A stretch of DNA of 64,000 nucleotides from Sanderia malayensis (GCA_013076295.1 RQOL01000448.1:1-64000), one strand, 5' to 3'; positions 37,641-53,500 are shown, numbered from the stretch's first letter. Program-made: numbers and translations. Notes: generated from the sequence alone by a model not told the origin.

Positions 37641-40600
37641 GTTAATATCACTGAAAACAAGCAAATGTATGTGTATTTTACTTAGTTTCAGCTGTAATAA
37701 TGTGGCTTCATGTGCAATTAGTGTGCAGTAATATTAATATCACTGAAAACAAGCAAATGCATTTGTATTTTGCTTAGTTTCAGCTGTAATAACGTGGATT
37801 CATGTGCATTTAGTGTGCAGTAATGTTAATATCACTGAAAACAAGCAAAGGCATGGGTATTTCACTTAGTTTCAGCTGTACTAATGTCGCTTCATGTGAA
37901 ATTAGTGTGCAGTAATGTTAAATTCACTGAAAACAAGCAAAAGCATGTTTAATTTACTCAGTTTCAGCTGTAATAATTTAAATTGATGTGCAATTAGTGT
38001 GGAGTATTGTTAATGTCACTGAAAACAAGCAAATGCATGTGTATTTTAATTAGTTTGAGCTGTAACAACTTAAATTCATGTGCAATTAGTGTGCAGTAAT
38101 GTTAAAATTGGTGAAAACCAGCAAGTGCATGTGTAATTTACTTAGTTTGAGCTGTAAGAACCTAACATGATGTGCAATTAGTGTGCAGTAATGTTAATAT
38201 CACTGAAAACAAGCAAATGCATGTGTATTTTACTTAGTTTCAGCTGTAATAACGTGGATTCATGTGCAATTAGTGTGCAGTTTTAATAAAATCACTGAAA
38301 ACAAGCAAATGCATGTGTATTTTACTTAGTTTCAGCTGCAATAATGTGGCTTCTTGTGCAATTAGTGTGCAGTAATATTAATATCAGTGAAAACAAGCAA
38401 AGGCATTTGTATTTTACTTAGCTTCAGCTGTAATAACGTGGATTCATGTGCAATTAGTGTGCAGTAATGTTAAAATTGATGAAAACAAGCAAGTGCATGT
38501 GTAGTTTACTTAGTTTGAACTGTAAGAACATAACATCATGTGCAATTAGTGTGCAGTAATATTAATATCACTGCAAACAAGCAAATACATATGTAATTTA
38601 CTTAGTTTCAGCTGTAATAACTTAAAATCATGTGCAATTGGTGTGCAGTAATGTTAAAATTGGTGAAAACAAGAAAGTGCATGTGTAATTTACTTAGTTT
38701 GAGCTGTAAAAACCTAACATCATGTGCAATTAGTGTGCAGTATTGTTAATATCACTGAAAACAAGCAAATGCATGTGTAATTTACTTAGTTTGAGCTGTA
38801 ACAATATAAATTCATGTGCAATTAGTGTGCAGTAATGTTAATAACACTGAAAACAAGCAAATGCATGTGTATTTTACTTAGTTTCAGCTGTAATAACGTG
38901 GCTTGATGTGCAATTAGTGTGCAGTAATGTTAGTATCACTGAAAACAAGCAAATGCATGTGTATTTTACTTAGTTTCAGCTGTAATAACGTGGATTCATG
39001 TGCAATTAGTGTGCAGTAATGTTAATATCACTGAAAACAAGCAAATGCATTTGTATTTTACTTAGTTTCAGCTGTAATAACGTGGATTCGTGTGCAATTA
39101 GTGTGCAGTATTAATAATATCACTGAAAACAAGCAAATGCATGTGTATTTTACTTAGTTTCAGGTGCAATAATGTGGCTTCATGTGCAATTTGTGTGCAG
39201 TAATGTTAATATCACTGGAAACAAGCAAATGCATGTGTATTTTACTTAGTTTCAGCTGTAATAACGTGGATTCATGTGCAATTAGTGTGCAGTAATGTTA
39301 ATATCACTGAAAACAAGCAAATGTATGAGTATTTTACTTAGTTTCACCTGTAATAATGTGGCTTCATGTGCAATTACTGTGCAGTAATATTAATATCACT
39401 GAAAACAAGCAAATGCATTTGTATTTTGCTTAGTTTCAGCTGTAATAACGTGGATTCATGGGCATTTAGTGTGCAGTAATGTTAATATCACTGAAAACAA
39501 GCAAAGGCATGGGTATTTCACTTAGTTTCAGCTGTACTAATGTCGCTTCATGTGAAATTAGTGTGCAGTAATGTTAAAATCACTGAAAACAAGCAAATGC
39601 ATGTGTAATTTACACCGTTTCAGCTGTAATAATTTAAATTCATGTGCAATTAGTGTGGAGTATTGTTAATGTCACTGAAAACAAGCCAATGCATGTGTAT
39701 TTTACCTACTTTCAGCTGTAATAACGTGGATTCACGTGCAACTAGTGTGCAGTAAAGTTAATATCACTGAAAACCAGCAAATGCATGTGTAATTTACTTA
39801 GTTTCAGCTGTAATAACTTAAAATCATGTGCAATTAGTGTGCAGTAATGTTAAAGTTGGTAAAAACAAGCAAGTGCATGTGTAATTTAGTTTGAGCTGTA
39901 ATAACGTGGCTTCATGTGCAATTTGTGTGCAGTAATGTTAATATCACTGAAAAGAAGCAAATGCATGTGTAATTTACTTAGTTTCAGCTGTAATAACGTG
40001 GATTCATGTGAAATTTGTGTGCAGTAATATTAATATCACTGAAAAGAAGCAAATGCATTTGTATTTTACTTAGCTTCAGCTGTAATAACGTGGATTCATG
40101 TGCAATTAGTGTGCAGTAATGTTAAAATTGGTGAAAACAAGCAAGTGCATGTGTAATTTACTTAGTTTGAATTGTAAGAACCTAACATCATGTGCAATTA
40201 GTGTGCAGTAATATTAATATCACTGCAAACAAGCAAATGCATATGTAATTTACTTAGTTTCAGCTGTAATAACTTAAAATCATATGCAATTGGTGTGCAG
40301 TAATGTTAAAATTGGTGAAAACAAGCAAGTGCATGTGTAATTTACTTAGTTTGAGCTGTAAGAACCTAACATCATGTGCAATTAGTGTGCAGTATTGTTA
40401 ATATCACTGAAAACAAGCAAATGCATGTGTAATTTACTTAGTTTGAGCTGTAACAATATAAATTCATATGCAATTAGTGTGCAGTAATGTTAAAGTCACT
40501 GAAAAGAAGCAAATGCATGTGTATTTTACTTAGTTTCAGCTGTAATAACGTGGCTTGATGTGCAATTAGTGTGCAGTAATACTAATATCACTGAAAACAA

Positions 40601-43600
40601 GCAAATGCATTTGTATTTTGCTTAGTTTCAGCTGTACTAATGTCGCTTCATGTGCAATTAGTGTGCAGTAATGTTAAAATCACTGAAAACAAGCAAATGC
40701 ATGTGTAATTTATTCAGTTTCAGCTGTATTAATTTAAATTCATGTGCAATTAGTGTGGAGTATTGTTAATGTCACTGAAAACAAGCCAATGCATGTGTAT
40801 TTTACTTACTTTCAGCTGTAATAACGTGGATTCACGTGCAACTAGTGTGCAGTAAAGTTAATATCACTGAAAACAAGCAAATGCATGTGTAATTTACTTA
40901 GTTTCAGCTGTAATAACTTAAAATCATGTGCAATTAGTGTGCAGTAATGTTAAAATTGGTGAAAACAAGCAAGTGCATGTGTAATTTAGTTTGAGCTGTA
41001 ATAACGTGGCTTCATGTGCAATTTGTGTGCAGTAATGTTAATATCACTGAAAAGAAGCAAATGCATGTGTAATTTACTTAGTTTCAGCTGTAATAACGTG
41101 GATTCATGTGAAATTTGTGTGCAGTAATGTTAATATCACTGAAAAGAAGCAAATGCATTTGTATTTTACTTAGCTTCAGCTGTAATAACGTGGATTCATG
41201 TGCAATTAGTGTGCAGTAATGTTAAAATTGGTGAAAACAATCAAGTGCATGTGTAATTTACCTAGTTTGAATTGTAAGAACCTAACATCATGTGCAATTA
41301 GTGTGCAGTAATATTAATATCACTGCAAACAAGCAAATGCATATGTAATTTACTTAGCTTCAGCTGTAATAACTTAAAATCATGTGCAATTGGTGTGCAG
41401 TAATGTTAAAATTGGTGAAAACAAGCAAGTGCATGTGTAATTTACTTAGTTTCAGCTGTAATAACTTAAAATCATGTGCAATTAGTGTGCAGTAATGTTA
41501 AAATTGGTGAAAACAAGCAAGTGCATGTGTAATTTAGTTTGAGCTGTAATAACGCGGATTCGTGTGCAATTTGTGTGCAGTAATGTTAATATCACTGAAA
41601 AGAAGCAAATGCATGTGTAATTTACTTACTTTCAGCTGTAATAACGTGGATTCATGTGAAATTTGTGTGCAGTAATGTTAATATCACTGAAAAGAAGCAA
41701 ATGCATGTGTAATTTACTTAGTTTTAGCAGTAAAAACGTTGATTCATGTGCAATTAGTTTGCAGTAATGTTAATATCACTGAAAACAAGCAAATGCATGA
41801 GGTAATTTACTTAGCTTCAGCTGTAATAACGTGGATTAATGTGCAATTTGTGTGCAGTAAAGTTAATATCACTGAAAACAAGCAAATGCATGTGTATTTT
41901 ACTTAGTTTCAGCCGTAATAACGTGGATTCATGTGCAATTAGTGTGCAGTAATGTTAATATCACTGAAAACAATCAAATGCACGTGTATTTTACTTAGTT
42001 TCAGCTGTAATAACGTGGATTCATGTGCAATTAGTGTGCAGTAATGTTAATATCACTGAAAACAACCAAATGCATTTGTATTTTACTTAGTTTCGGCTGT
42101 AATAACGTGGCTTGATGTGCAATTAGTGTGCAGTAATGTTAATATCACTGAAAACAAGCAAATGCATGTGTAATTTACTTGGTTTGAGCTGTAATAACGT
42201 GGATTCACGTGCAACTAGTGTGCAGTAAAGTTAATATCACTGAAAACAAGCAAATGCATGTGTAATTTACTTGGTTTGAGCTGTAATAACTTACAATCAT
42301 GTGCAATTAGTGTGAAGTAATGTTAAAATTGGTGAAAACAAGCAAGTGCCTGTGTAATTTACTTAGTTTGAGCTATAATAACGTGGATTCATGTGCAATT
42401 TGTGTGCAGTAATGTTAATATCACTGAAAAGAAGCAAATGCATGTGTAATTTACTTAGTTTCAGCTGTAATAACGTGGATTCATGTGCAATTTGGGTGCA
42501 GTAATGTAAAAAACACTGAAAACAAGCAGATGCATGTGTAAATTACTTAGTTTCAGCTGTAAAAACGTTGATTCATGTGGAATCAGTGTGCAGTAATGTT
42601 AATGTCACTAAAAACAACAAATGCATGTGTATTTTAATTAGTTTGAGCTGTAACAACTTAAATTCATGTGCAATTAGTGTGCAGTAATGTTAAAATTGGT
42701 GAAAACAAGCAAGTGCATGTGTAATTTACTTAGTTTGAGCTGTAACAACTTAAATTCATGTGCAATTAAGGTGCAGTAATGTTAATATCACTGAAAACAA
42801 GCAAATGCATGTGTATTTTACTTAGTTTCAGCTGTAATAATGTGGCTTCATGTGCTATTAGTGTGCAGTAATATTAATATCACTGAAAACAAGCAAATGC
42901 ATTTGTATTTTGCTTAGTTTCAGCTGTAATAACGTGGATTCAGGTGCATTTAGTGTGCAGTAATGTTAATATCACTGAAAACAAGCAAAGGCATGGGTAT
43001 TTCACTTAGTTTCAGCTGTACTAATGTCGCTTCATGTGAAATTAGTGTGCAGTAATGTTAAATTCACTGAAAACAAGCAAATGCATGTTTAATTTACTCA
43101 GTTTCAGCTGTAATAATTTAAATTCATGTGCAACTAGTTTGGAGTATTGTTAATGTCACTGAAAACAAGCAAATGCATGTGTATTTTAATTAGTTTGAGC
43201 TGTAACAACTTAAATTCATGTGCAATTAGTGTGCAGTAATGTTAAAATTGGTGAAAACAAGCAAGTGCATGTGTAATTTACTTAGTTTGAGCTGTAACAA
43301 CTTAAATTCATGTGCAATTAAGGTGCAGTAATGTTAATATCACTGAAAACAAGCAAATGCATTTGTATTTTACTTAGTTTCAGCTGTAATAACGTGGCTT
43401 GATGTGCAATTAGTGTGCAGTAATGTTAAAATCACTGAAAACAAGCTAATGCATGTGTATTTTACTTAGTTTCAGCTGAAATAATTCGGCTTCAAGTGGA
43501 ATTAGTTTGCGGTAATGTTAAAATCAATGAAAACAAGCAAATGCATGTGTATTTCACTTAGTTTCAGCTGTAATAATGTGGCTTCACGTGCAAAGAGTGT

Positions 43601-44589
43601 GCAGTAATGTTAAAATCACTGAAAACCAGCAAATGCAAATGTAATTTACTTAGTTTCAGCTGTAATAACTTAAATTCATGTGCAATTAGTGTGCAGTAAT
43701 GTTAAAATCGGTGAAAACAAGCAAGTGCATGTGTATTTTACTTAGTTTGAGCTGTAATAATTTGGCTTCATGTGCAATTAGTGTGCAGTAATGTTAAAAT
43801 CACTGAAAACAAGCAAATGCATGTGTAATTTTTTTAGTTTCAGCTGTAAAAACATAAATTCATGTCCAATTAGTGTGTAGTATTAATAATATCACTGAAA
43901 ACAAGCAAATGCATGTGTATTTTACTTAGTTTCAGCTGCAATAATGTTGCTTCATGTGCAATTTGTGTGCAGTAATGTTAATATCACTGGAAACAAGCAA
44001 ATGCATGTGTATTTTACTTAGTTTCAGCTGAAATAATGCGGCTTCAAGTGGAATTAGTTTGCGGTAATGTTAAAATCACTGAAAACAAGCAAATGCATGT
44101 GTATTTCACTTAGTTTCAGCTGTAATAATGTGGTTTCACGTGCAAATAGTGTGCAGTAATGTTAAAATCACTGAAAACCAGCAAATGCAAATGTAATTTA
44201 CTTAGTTTCAGCTGTAATAACTTAAATTCATGTGCAATTAGTGTGCAGTAATGTTAAAATCACTGAAAACAAGGAAACGCATGTGTAATTTTTTTAGTTT
44301 TAGCTGTAATAACATAAATTCATGTCCAATTAGTGTGTAGTATTAATAATATCACTGAAAACAAGCAAAAGCATGTGTATTTTACTTAGTTTCAGCTGCA
44401 ATAATGTGTTTTCAAGTGCAATTTGTGTGCAGTAATGTTAATATCACTGGAAACAAGCAAATGCATGTGTATTTTACTTAGTTTCTGCTGTAATAACGTG
44501 GATTCATGTGCAATTAGTGTGCAGTAATGTTAATATCACTGAAAACAAGCAAATGTATGTGTATTTTACTTAGTTTCAGCTGTAATAAT

Positions 44590-47500
44590 GCGGCTTCATG
44601 TGCAATTAGTGTGGAGTATTGTTAATGTCACTGAAAACAAGCCAATGCATGTGTATTTTACTTACTTTCAGCTGTAATAACGTGGATTCACGTGCAACTA
44701 GTGTGCAGTAAAGTTAATATCACTGAAAACAAGCAAATGCATGTGTAATTTACTTAGTTTCAGCTGTAATAACTTAAAATCATGTGCAATTAGTGTGCAG
44801 TAATGTTAAAATTGGTGAAAACAAGCAAGTGCATGTGTAATTTAGTTTGAGCTGTAATAACGTGGCTTCATGTGCAATTTGTGTGCAGTAATGTTAATAT
44901 CACTGAAAAGAAGCAAATGCATGTGTAATTTACTTAGTTTCAGCTGTAATAACGTGGATTCATGTGAAATTTGTGTGCAGTAATGTTAATATCACTGAAA
45001 AGAAGCAAATGCATTTGTATTTTACTTAGCTTCAGCTGTAATAACGTGGATTCATGTGCAATTAGTGTGCAGTAATGTTAAAATTGGTGAAAACAAGCAA
45101 GTGCATGTGTAATTTACTTAGTTTGAATTGTAAGAACCTAACATCATGTGCAATTAGTGTGCAGTAATATTAATATCACTGCAAACAAGCAAATGCATAT
45201 GTAATTTACTTAGCTTCAGCTGTAATAACTTAAAATCATGTGCAATTGGTGTGCAGTAATGTTAAAATTGGTGAAAACAAGCAAGTGCATGTGTAATTTA
45301 CTTAGTTTCAGCTGTAATAACTTAAAATCATGTGCAATTAGTGTGCAGTAATGTTAAAATTGGTGAAAACAAGCAAGTGCATGTGTAATTTAGTTTGAGC
45401 TGTAATAACGCGGATTCGTGTGCAATTTGTGTGCAGTAATGTTAATATCACTGAAAAGAAGCAAATGCATGTGTAATTTACTAACTTTCAGCTGTAATAA
45501 CGTGGATTCATGTGAAATTTGTGTGCAGTAATGTTAATATCACTGAAAAGAAGCAAATGCATGTGTAACTTACTTAGTTTTAGCAGTAAAAACGTTGATT
45601 CATGTGCAATTAGTGTGCAGTAATGTTAATATCACTGAAAACAAGCAAATGCATGAGGTAATTTACTTAGCTTCAGCTGTAATAACGTGGATTAATGTGC
45701 AATTTGTGTGCAGTAAAGTTAATATCACTGAAAACAAGCAAATGCATGTGTATTTTACTTAGTTTCAGCCATAATAACGTGGATTCATGTGCAATTAGTG
45801 TGCAGTAATGTTAATATCACTGAAAACAATCAAATGCACGTGTATTTTACTTAGTTTCAGCTGTACTAATGTCGCTTCATGTGAAATTAGTGTGCAGTAA
45901 TGTTAAATTCACTGAAAACAAGCAAATGCATGTTTAATTTACTCAGTTTCAGCTGTAATAATTTAAATTCATGTGCAATTAGTGTGCAGTAATGTTAATA
46001 TCACTGAAAACAAGCAAATGCATGAGGTAATTTACTTAGCTTCAGCCGTAATAACGTGGATTAATGTGCAATTTGTGTGCAGTAATGTTAATATCACTGA
46101 AAACCAGCAAATGCAAATGTAATTTACTTAGTTTCAGCTGTAATAACGTGGATTCAGGTGCATTTAGTGTGCAGTAATGTTAATATCACTGAAAACAAGC
46201 AAAGGCATGGGTATTTCACTTAGTTTCAGCTGTACTAATGTCGCTTCATGTGAAATTAGTGTGCAGTAATGTTAAATTCACTGAAAACAAGCAAATGCAT
46301 GTTTAATTTACTCAGTTTCAGCTGTAATAATTTAAATTCATGTGCAATTAGTGTGGAGTATTGTTAATGTCACTGAAAACAAGCAAATGCATGTGTATTT
46401 TAATTAGTTTGAGCTGTAACAACTTAAATTCATGTGAAATTAGTGTGCAGTAATGTTAAAATTGGTGAAAACAAGCAAGTGCATGTGTAATTTACTTAGT
46501 TTGAGCTGTAAGAACCTAACATGATGTGCAATTAATGTGCAGTAATGTTAATATCACTGAAAACAAGCAAATGCATGTGTATTTTACTTAGTTTCAGCTG
46601 TAATAACGTGGATTCATGTGCAATTAGTGTGCAGTAATATTAATATCACTGAAAACAAGCAAATGCATTTGTATTTTGCTTAGTTCCAGCTGTAATAACG
46701 TGGATTCATGTGCATTTTGCGTGCAGTAATGTTAATATCACTGAAAACAAGCAAAGGCATGGGTATTTCACTTAGTTTCAGCTGTACTAATGTCGCTTCA
46801 TGTGAAATTAGTGTGCAATAATGTTAAAATCACTGAAAACAAGCAAATGCATGTGTAATTTACTTAGTTTCAGCTGTAATAATTTAAATTCATGTGCAAT
46901 TAGTGTGGAGTATTGTTAATATCACTGAAAACAAGCAAATGCATGTGTAATTTACTTGGTTTGAGCTGTAATAACTTGAAATCATGTGCAATTGGTGTGC
47001 AGTAATGTTAAAATTGGTGAAAACAAGCAAGTGCATGTGTAATTTACTTAGTTTGAGCTGTAAGAACCTAACATCATGTGCCATTAGTGTGCAGTATTTT
47101 TAATATCACTGAAAACAAGCAAATGCATGTGTAATTTACTTAGTTTGAGCTGTAACAATATAAATTCATGTGCAATTAGTGTGCAGTAATGTTAATAACA
47201 CTGAAAACAAGCAAATGCATGTGTATTTTACTTAGTTTCAGCTGTAATAACGTGGCTTGACGTGCAATTAGTGTGCAGTAATGATAGTATCACTGAAAAC
47301 AAGCAAATGCATGTGTATTTTACTTAGTTTCAGCTGTAATAACGTGGATTCATGTGCAATTAGTGTGCAGTAATGTTAATATCACTGAAAACAAGCAAAT
47401 GCATTTGTATTTTACTTAGTTTCAGCTGTAATAACGTGGATTCGTGTGCAATTAGTGTGCAGTATTAATAATATCACTGAAAACAAGCAAATGCATGTGT

Positions 47501-50500
47501 ATTTTACTTAGTTTCAGGTGCAATAATATGGCTTCATGTGCAATTTGTGTGCAGTAATGTTAATATCACTGAAAACAAGCAAATGCATTTGTATTTTACT
47601 TAGTTTCAGCTGTAATAACGTGGATTCATGTGCATTTAGTGTGCAGTAATGTTAATATCACTGAAAACAAGCAAATGCATGTGTATTTTACTTGGTTTCA
47701 GTTGTAATAATGTGGCTTCTTGTGCAATTTGTGTGCTGTAATATTAATATCAGTGAAAACAAGCAAATGCATTTGTATTTTACTTAGCTTCAGCTGTAAT
47801 AACGTGGATTCATGTGCAATTAGTGTGCAGTAATGTTAAAATTTGTGAAAACAAGCAAGTGCATGTGTAATTTACTTAGTTTGAACTGTAAGAACCTAAC
47901 ATCATGTGCAATTAGTGTGCAGTAATATTAATATCACTGCAAACAAGCCAATGCATATGTAATTTATTTAGTTTCAGCTGCAACAACTTAAAATCATGTG
48001 CAATTGGTGTGCAGTAATGTTAAAATTGGTGAAAACAAGCAAGTGCATGTGTAATTTACTTAGTTTGAGCTGTAAGAATTTAACATCATGTGCAATTAGT
48101 GTGCAGTATTGTTAATTTCACTGAAAACAAGCAATTGCATGTGTAATTTACTTAGTTTGAGCTGTAACAATATAAATTCATGTGCAATTAGTGTGCAGTA
48201 ATGTTAATAACACTGAAAACAAGCAAATGCATGTGTATTTTACTTAGTTTCAGCTGTAATAACGTGGCTTGATGTGCAATTAGTGTGCAGTAATGTTAGT
48301 ATCACTGAAAACAAGCAAATGCATGTGTATTTTACTTAGTTTCAGCTGTAATAACGTGGATTCATGTGCAATTAGTGTGCAGTAATGTTAATATCACTGA
48401 AAACAAGCAAATGCATGTCTATTTTACTTAGTTTCAGCTGTAATAACGTGGATTCATGTGCATTTAGTGTGGAGTAATGTTAATATCACTGAAAACAAGC
48501 AAATGCATGTTTATTTTACTTGGTTTCAGCTGTAATAATGTGGCTTCTTGTGCAATTAGTGTGCAGTAATATTAATATCAGCGAAAACAAGCAAATGCAT
48601 TTGTATTTTACTTAGCTTCAGCTGTAATAACGTGGATTCATGTGCAATTAGTGTGCAGTAATGTTAAAATTGGTGAAAACAAGCAAGTGCATGTGTAATT
48701 TACTTAGTTTGAACTGTAAGAACCTAACATCATGTGGAACTAGTGTCCAGTAATATTAATATCACTGCAAACAAGCAAATGCATATGTAATTTACTTAGT
48801 TTCAGCTGTAATAACTTAAAATCATGTGCAATTGGTGTGCAGTAATGTTAAAATTGGTGAAAACAAGCAAGTGCATGTGTAATTTACTTAGTTTGAGCTG
48901 TAAGAACCTAACATCATGTGCAATTAGTGTGCAGTATTTTTAATATCACTGAAAACAAGCAAATGCATGTATAATTTACTTAGTTTGAGCTGTAACAATA
49001 TAAATTCATGTGCAATTAGTGTGCAGTAATGTTAATAACACTGAAAACAAGCAAATGCATGTGTATTTTACTTAGTTTCAGCTGTAATAACGTGGCTTGA
49101 TGTGCAATTAGTGTGCAGTAATGTTAGTATCACTGAAAACAAGCAAATGCATGTGTATTTTACTTAGTTTCAGCTGTAATTACGTGGATTCATGTGCAAT
49201 TAGTGTGCAGTAATGTTAATATCACTGAAAACAAGCAAATGCATTTGTATTTTACTTAGTTTCGGCTGTAATAACGTGGATTCGTGTGCAATTAGTGTGC
49301 AGTATTAATAATATCACTGAAAACAAGCAAATGCATGTGTATTTTACTTAGTTTCAGGTGCAATAATGTGGCTTCATGTGCAATTTGTGTGCAGTAATGT
49401 TAATATCACTGGAAACAAGCAAATGCATGTGTATTTTACTTAGTTTCAGCTGTAATAACGTGGGTTTATGTGCAATTAGTGTGCAGTAATGTTAATATCA
49501 CTGAAAACAAGCAAATGTATGTGTGTTTTACTTAGTTTCACCTGTAATAATGTGGCTTCATGTGCATTTAGTGTGCAGTAATGTTAATATCACTGAAAAC
49601 AAGCAAAGGCATGGGTATTTCACTTAGTTTCAGCTGTACTAATGTCGCTTCATGTGAAATTAGTGTGCAGTAATGTTAAAATCACTGAAAACAAGCAAAT
49701 GCATGTGTAATTTACTTAGTTTCAGCTGTAATAACTTAAAATCATGTGCAATTAGTGTGCAGTAATGTTAAAATTGGTGAAAACAAGCAAGTGCATGTGT
49801 AATTTAGTTTGAGCTGTAATAACGTGGATTCATGTGAAATTTGTGTGCAGTAATGTTAATATCACTGAAAAGAAGCAAATGCATGTGTAATTTACTTAGT
49901 TTTAGCAGTAAAAACGTTGATTCATGTGCAATTAGTGTGCAGTAATGTTAATATCACTGAAAACAAGCAAATGCATGAAGTAATTTACTTAGCTTCAGCT
50001 GTAATAACGTGGATTCATGTGCAATTTGTGTGCAGTAAAGTTAATATCACTGCAAACAAGCAAATGCATGTGTATTTTACTTAGTTTCAGCTGTAATAAC
50101 GTGGATTCGTGTGCAATTAGTGTGCAGTAATGTTAATATCACTGAAAACAATCAAATGCACGTGTATTTTACTTAGTTTCAGCTGTAATAACGTGGATTC
50201 ATGTGCATTTAGTGTGCAGTAATGTTAATATCACTGAAAACAAGCAAATGCATGTGTATTTTACTTGGTTTCAGCTGTAATAATGTGGCTTCTTGTGCAA
50301 TAAGTGTGCAGTAATATTAATATCTGGGAAAACAAGCAAATGCATTTGTATTTCACTTAGCTTCAGCTGTAATAACGTGGATTCATGTGCAATTAGTGTG
50401 CAGTAATGTTAAAATTGGTGAAAACAAGCAAATGCATGTGTATTTTACTTAGTTTCAGCTGTAATAACGTGGATTCATGTGCAATTAGTGTGCAGTAATG

Positions 50501-53500
50501 TTAATATCACTGAAAACAAGCAAATGTATGTGTATTTTACTTAGTTTCAGCTGTAATAATGTGGCTTCATGTGCAATTAGTGTGCAGTAATATTAATATC
50601 ACTGAAAACAAGCAAATGCATTTGTATTTTGCTTAGTTTCAGCTGTAATAACGTGGATTCATGTGCATTTAGTGTGCAGTAATGTTAATATCACTGAAAA
50701 CAAGCAAAGGCATGGGTATTTCACTTAGTTTCAGCTGTACTAATGTCGCTTCATGTGAAATTAGTGTGCAGTAATGTTAAATTCACTGAAAACAAGCAAA
50801 TGCATGTTTAATTTACTCAGTTTCAGCTGTAATAATTTAAATTGATGTGCAATTAGTGTGGAGTATTGTTAATGTCACTGAAAACAAGCAAATGCATGTG
50901 TATTTTAATTAGTTTGAGCTGTAACAACTTAAATTCATGTGCAATTAGTGTGCAGTAATGTTAAAATTGGTGAAAACCAGCAAGTGCATGTGTAATTTAC
51001 TTAGTTTGAGCTGTAAGAACCTAACATGATGTGCAATTAGTGTGCAGTAATGTTAATATCACTGAAAACAAGCAAATGCATGTGTATTCTACTTAGTTTC
51101 AGCTGTAATAACGTGGATTCATGTGCAATTAGTGTGCAGTTTTAATAAAATCACTGAAAACAAGCAAATGCATGTGTATTTTACTTAGTTTCAGCTGCAA
51201 TAATGTGGCTTCTTGTGCAATTAGTGTGCAGTAATATTAATATCAGTGAAAACAAGCAAAGGCATTTGTATTTTACTTAGCTTCAGCTGTAATAACGTGG
51301 ATTCATGTGCAATTAGTGTGCAGTAATGTTAAAATTGATGAAAACAAGCAAGTGCATGTGTAATTTACTTAGTTTGAACTGTAAGAACATAACATCATGT
51401 GCAATTAGTGTGCAGTAATATTAATATCACTGCAAACAAGCAAATACATATGTAATTTACTTAGTTTCAGCTGTAATAACTTAAAATCATGTGCAATTGG
51501 TGTGCAGTAATGTTAAAATTGGTGAAAACAAGAAAGTGCATGTGTAATTTACTTAGTTTGAGCTGTAAAAACCTAACATCATGTGCAATTAGTGTGCAGT
51601 ATTGTTAATATCACTGAAAACAAGCAAATGCATGTGTAATTTACTTAGTTTGAGCTGTAACAATATAAATTCATGTGCAATTAGTGTGCAGTAATGTTAA
51701 TAACACTGAAAACAAGCAAATGCATGTGTATTTTACTTAGTTTCAGCTGTAATAACGTGGCTTGATGTGCAATTAGTGTGCAGTAATGTTAGTATCACTG
51801 AAAACAAGCAAATGCATGTGTATTTTACTTAGTTTCAGCTGTAATAACGTGGATTCATGTGCAATTAGTGTGCAGTAATGTTAATATCACTGAAAACAAG
51901 CAAATGCATTTGTATTTTACTTAGTTTCAGCTGTAATAACGTGGATTCGTGTGCAATTAGTGTGCAGTATTAATAATATCACTGAAAACAAGCAAATGCA
52001 TGTGTATTTTACTTAGTTTCAGGTGCAATAATGTGGCTTCATGTGAAATTTGTGTGCAGTAATGTTAATATCACTGGAAACAAGCAAATGCATGTGTATT
52101 TTACTTAGTTTCAGCTGTAATAACGTGGATTCATGTGCAATTAGTGTGCAGTAATGTTAATATCACTGAAAACAAGCAAATGTATGAGTATTTTACTTAG
52201 TTTCACCTGTAATAATGTGGCTTCATGTGCAATTACTGTGCAGTAATATTAATATCACTGAAAACAAGCAAATGCATTTGTATTTTGCTTAGTTTCAGCT
52301 GTAATAACGTGGATTCATGGGCATTTAGTGTGCAGTAATGTTAATATCACTGAAAACAAGCAAAGGCATGGGTATTTCACTTAGTTTCAGCTGTACTAAT
52401 GTCGCTTCATGTGAAATTAGTGTGCAGTAATGTTAAAATCACTGAAAACAAGCAAATGCATGTGTAATTTACACCGTTTCAGCTGTAATAATTTAAATTC
52501 ATGTGCAATTAGTGTGGAGTATTGTTAATGTCACTGAAAACAAGCCAATGCATGTGTATTTTACCTACTTTCAGCTGTAATAACGTGGATTCACGTGCAA
52601 CTAGTGTGCAGTAAAGTTAATATCACTGAAAACCAGCAAATGCATGTGTAATTTACTTAGTTTCAGCTGTAATAACTTAAAATCATGTGCAATTAGTGTG
52701 CAGTAATGTTAAAGTTGGTAAAAACAAGCAAGTGCATGTGTAATTTAGTTTGAGCTGTAATAACGTGGCTTCATGTGCAATTTGTGTGCAGTAATGTTAA
52801 TATCACTGAAAAGAAGCAAATGCATGTGTAATTTACTTAGTTTCAGCTGTAATAACGTGGATTCATGTGAAATTTGTGTGCAGTAATGTTAATATCACTG
52901 AAAAGAAGCAAATGCATTTGTATTTTACTTAGCTTCAGCTGTAATAACGTGGATTCATGTGCAATTAGTGTGCAGTAATGTTAAAATTGGTGAAAACAAG
53001 CAAGTGCATGTGTAATTTACTTAGTTTGAATTGTAAGAACCTAACATCATGTGCAATTAGTGTGCAGTAATATTAATATCACTGCAAACAAGCAAATGCA
53101 TATGTAATTTACTTAGTTTCAGCTGTAATAACTTAAAATCATATGCAATTGGTGTGCAGTAATGTTAAAATTGGTGAAAACAAGCAAGTGCATGTGTAAT
53201 TTACTTAGTTTGAGCTGTAAGAACCTAACATCATGTGCAATTAGTGTGCAGTATTGTTAATATCACTGAAAACAAGCAAATGCATGTGTAATTTACTTAG
53301 TTTGAGCTGTAACAATATAAATTCATATGCAATTAGTGTGCAGTAATGTTAAAGTCACTGAAAAGAAGCAAATGCATGTGTATTTTACTTAGTTTCAGCT
53401 GTAATAACGTGGCTTGATGTGCAATTAGTGTGCAGTAATACTAATATCACTGAAAACAAGCAAATGCATTTGTATTTTGCTTAGTTTCAGCTGTACTAAT

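Larger units (their letters stand above)
28600..44590. repeat. Large duplicated satellite segment, copy 1 (about 16 kb)
   Basis: This is the longer copy of a segment repeated directly to its right. Pairs at 15,984 bp include AAACAAGCCAATGC at 28651 and 44635, and CATGTGCCATTAG at 31091 and 47075. From 37.6 kb the offset is 12,859 bp (CAGTTTTAATAAAATC at 38278 and 51137; AAAACAACAAATGC at 42611 and 55470). It contains the second 2,294-bp copy, two 1,840-bp copies, two 1,193-bp copies and about 7 kb of further monomers. A frame of 64 codons at 30906-31100 recurs at 46890-47084 only because the DNA was duplicated. Confidence 0.88.

Noticed and set aside
46890..47084. Identical 64-codon frame, apparent conservation
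   Set aside because: The identity comes from the 15,984-bp segment duplication, not from selection on a protein.
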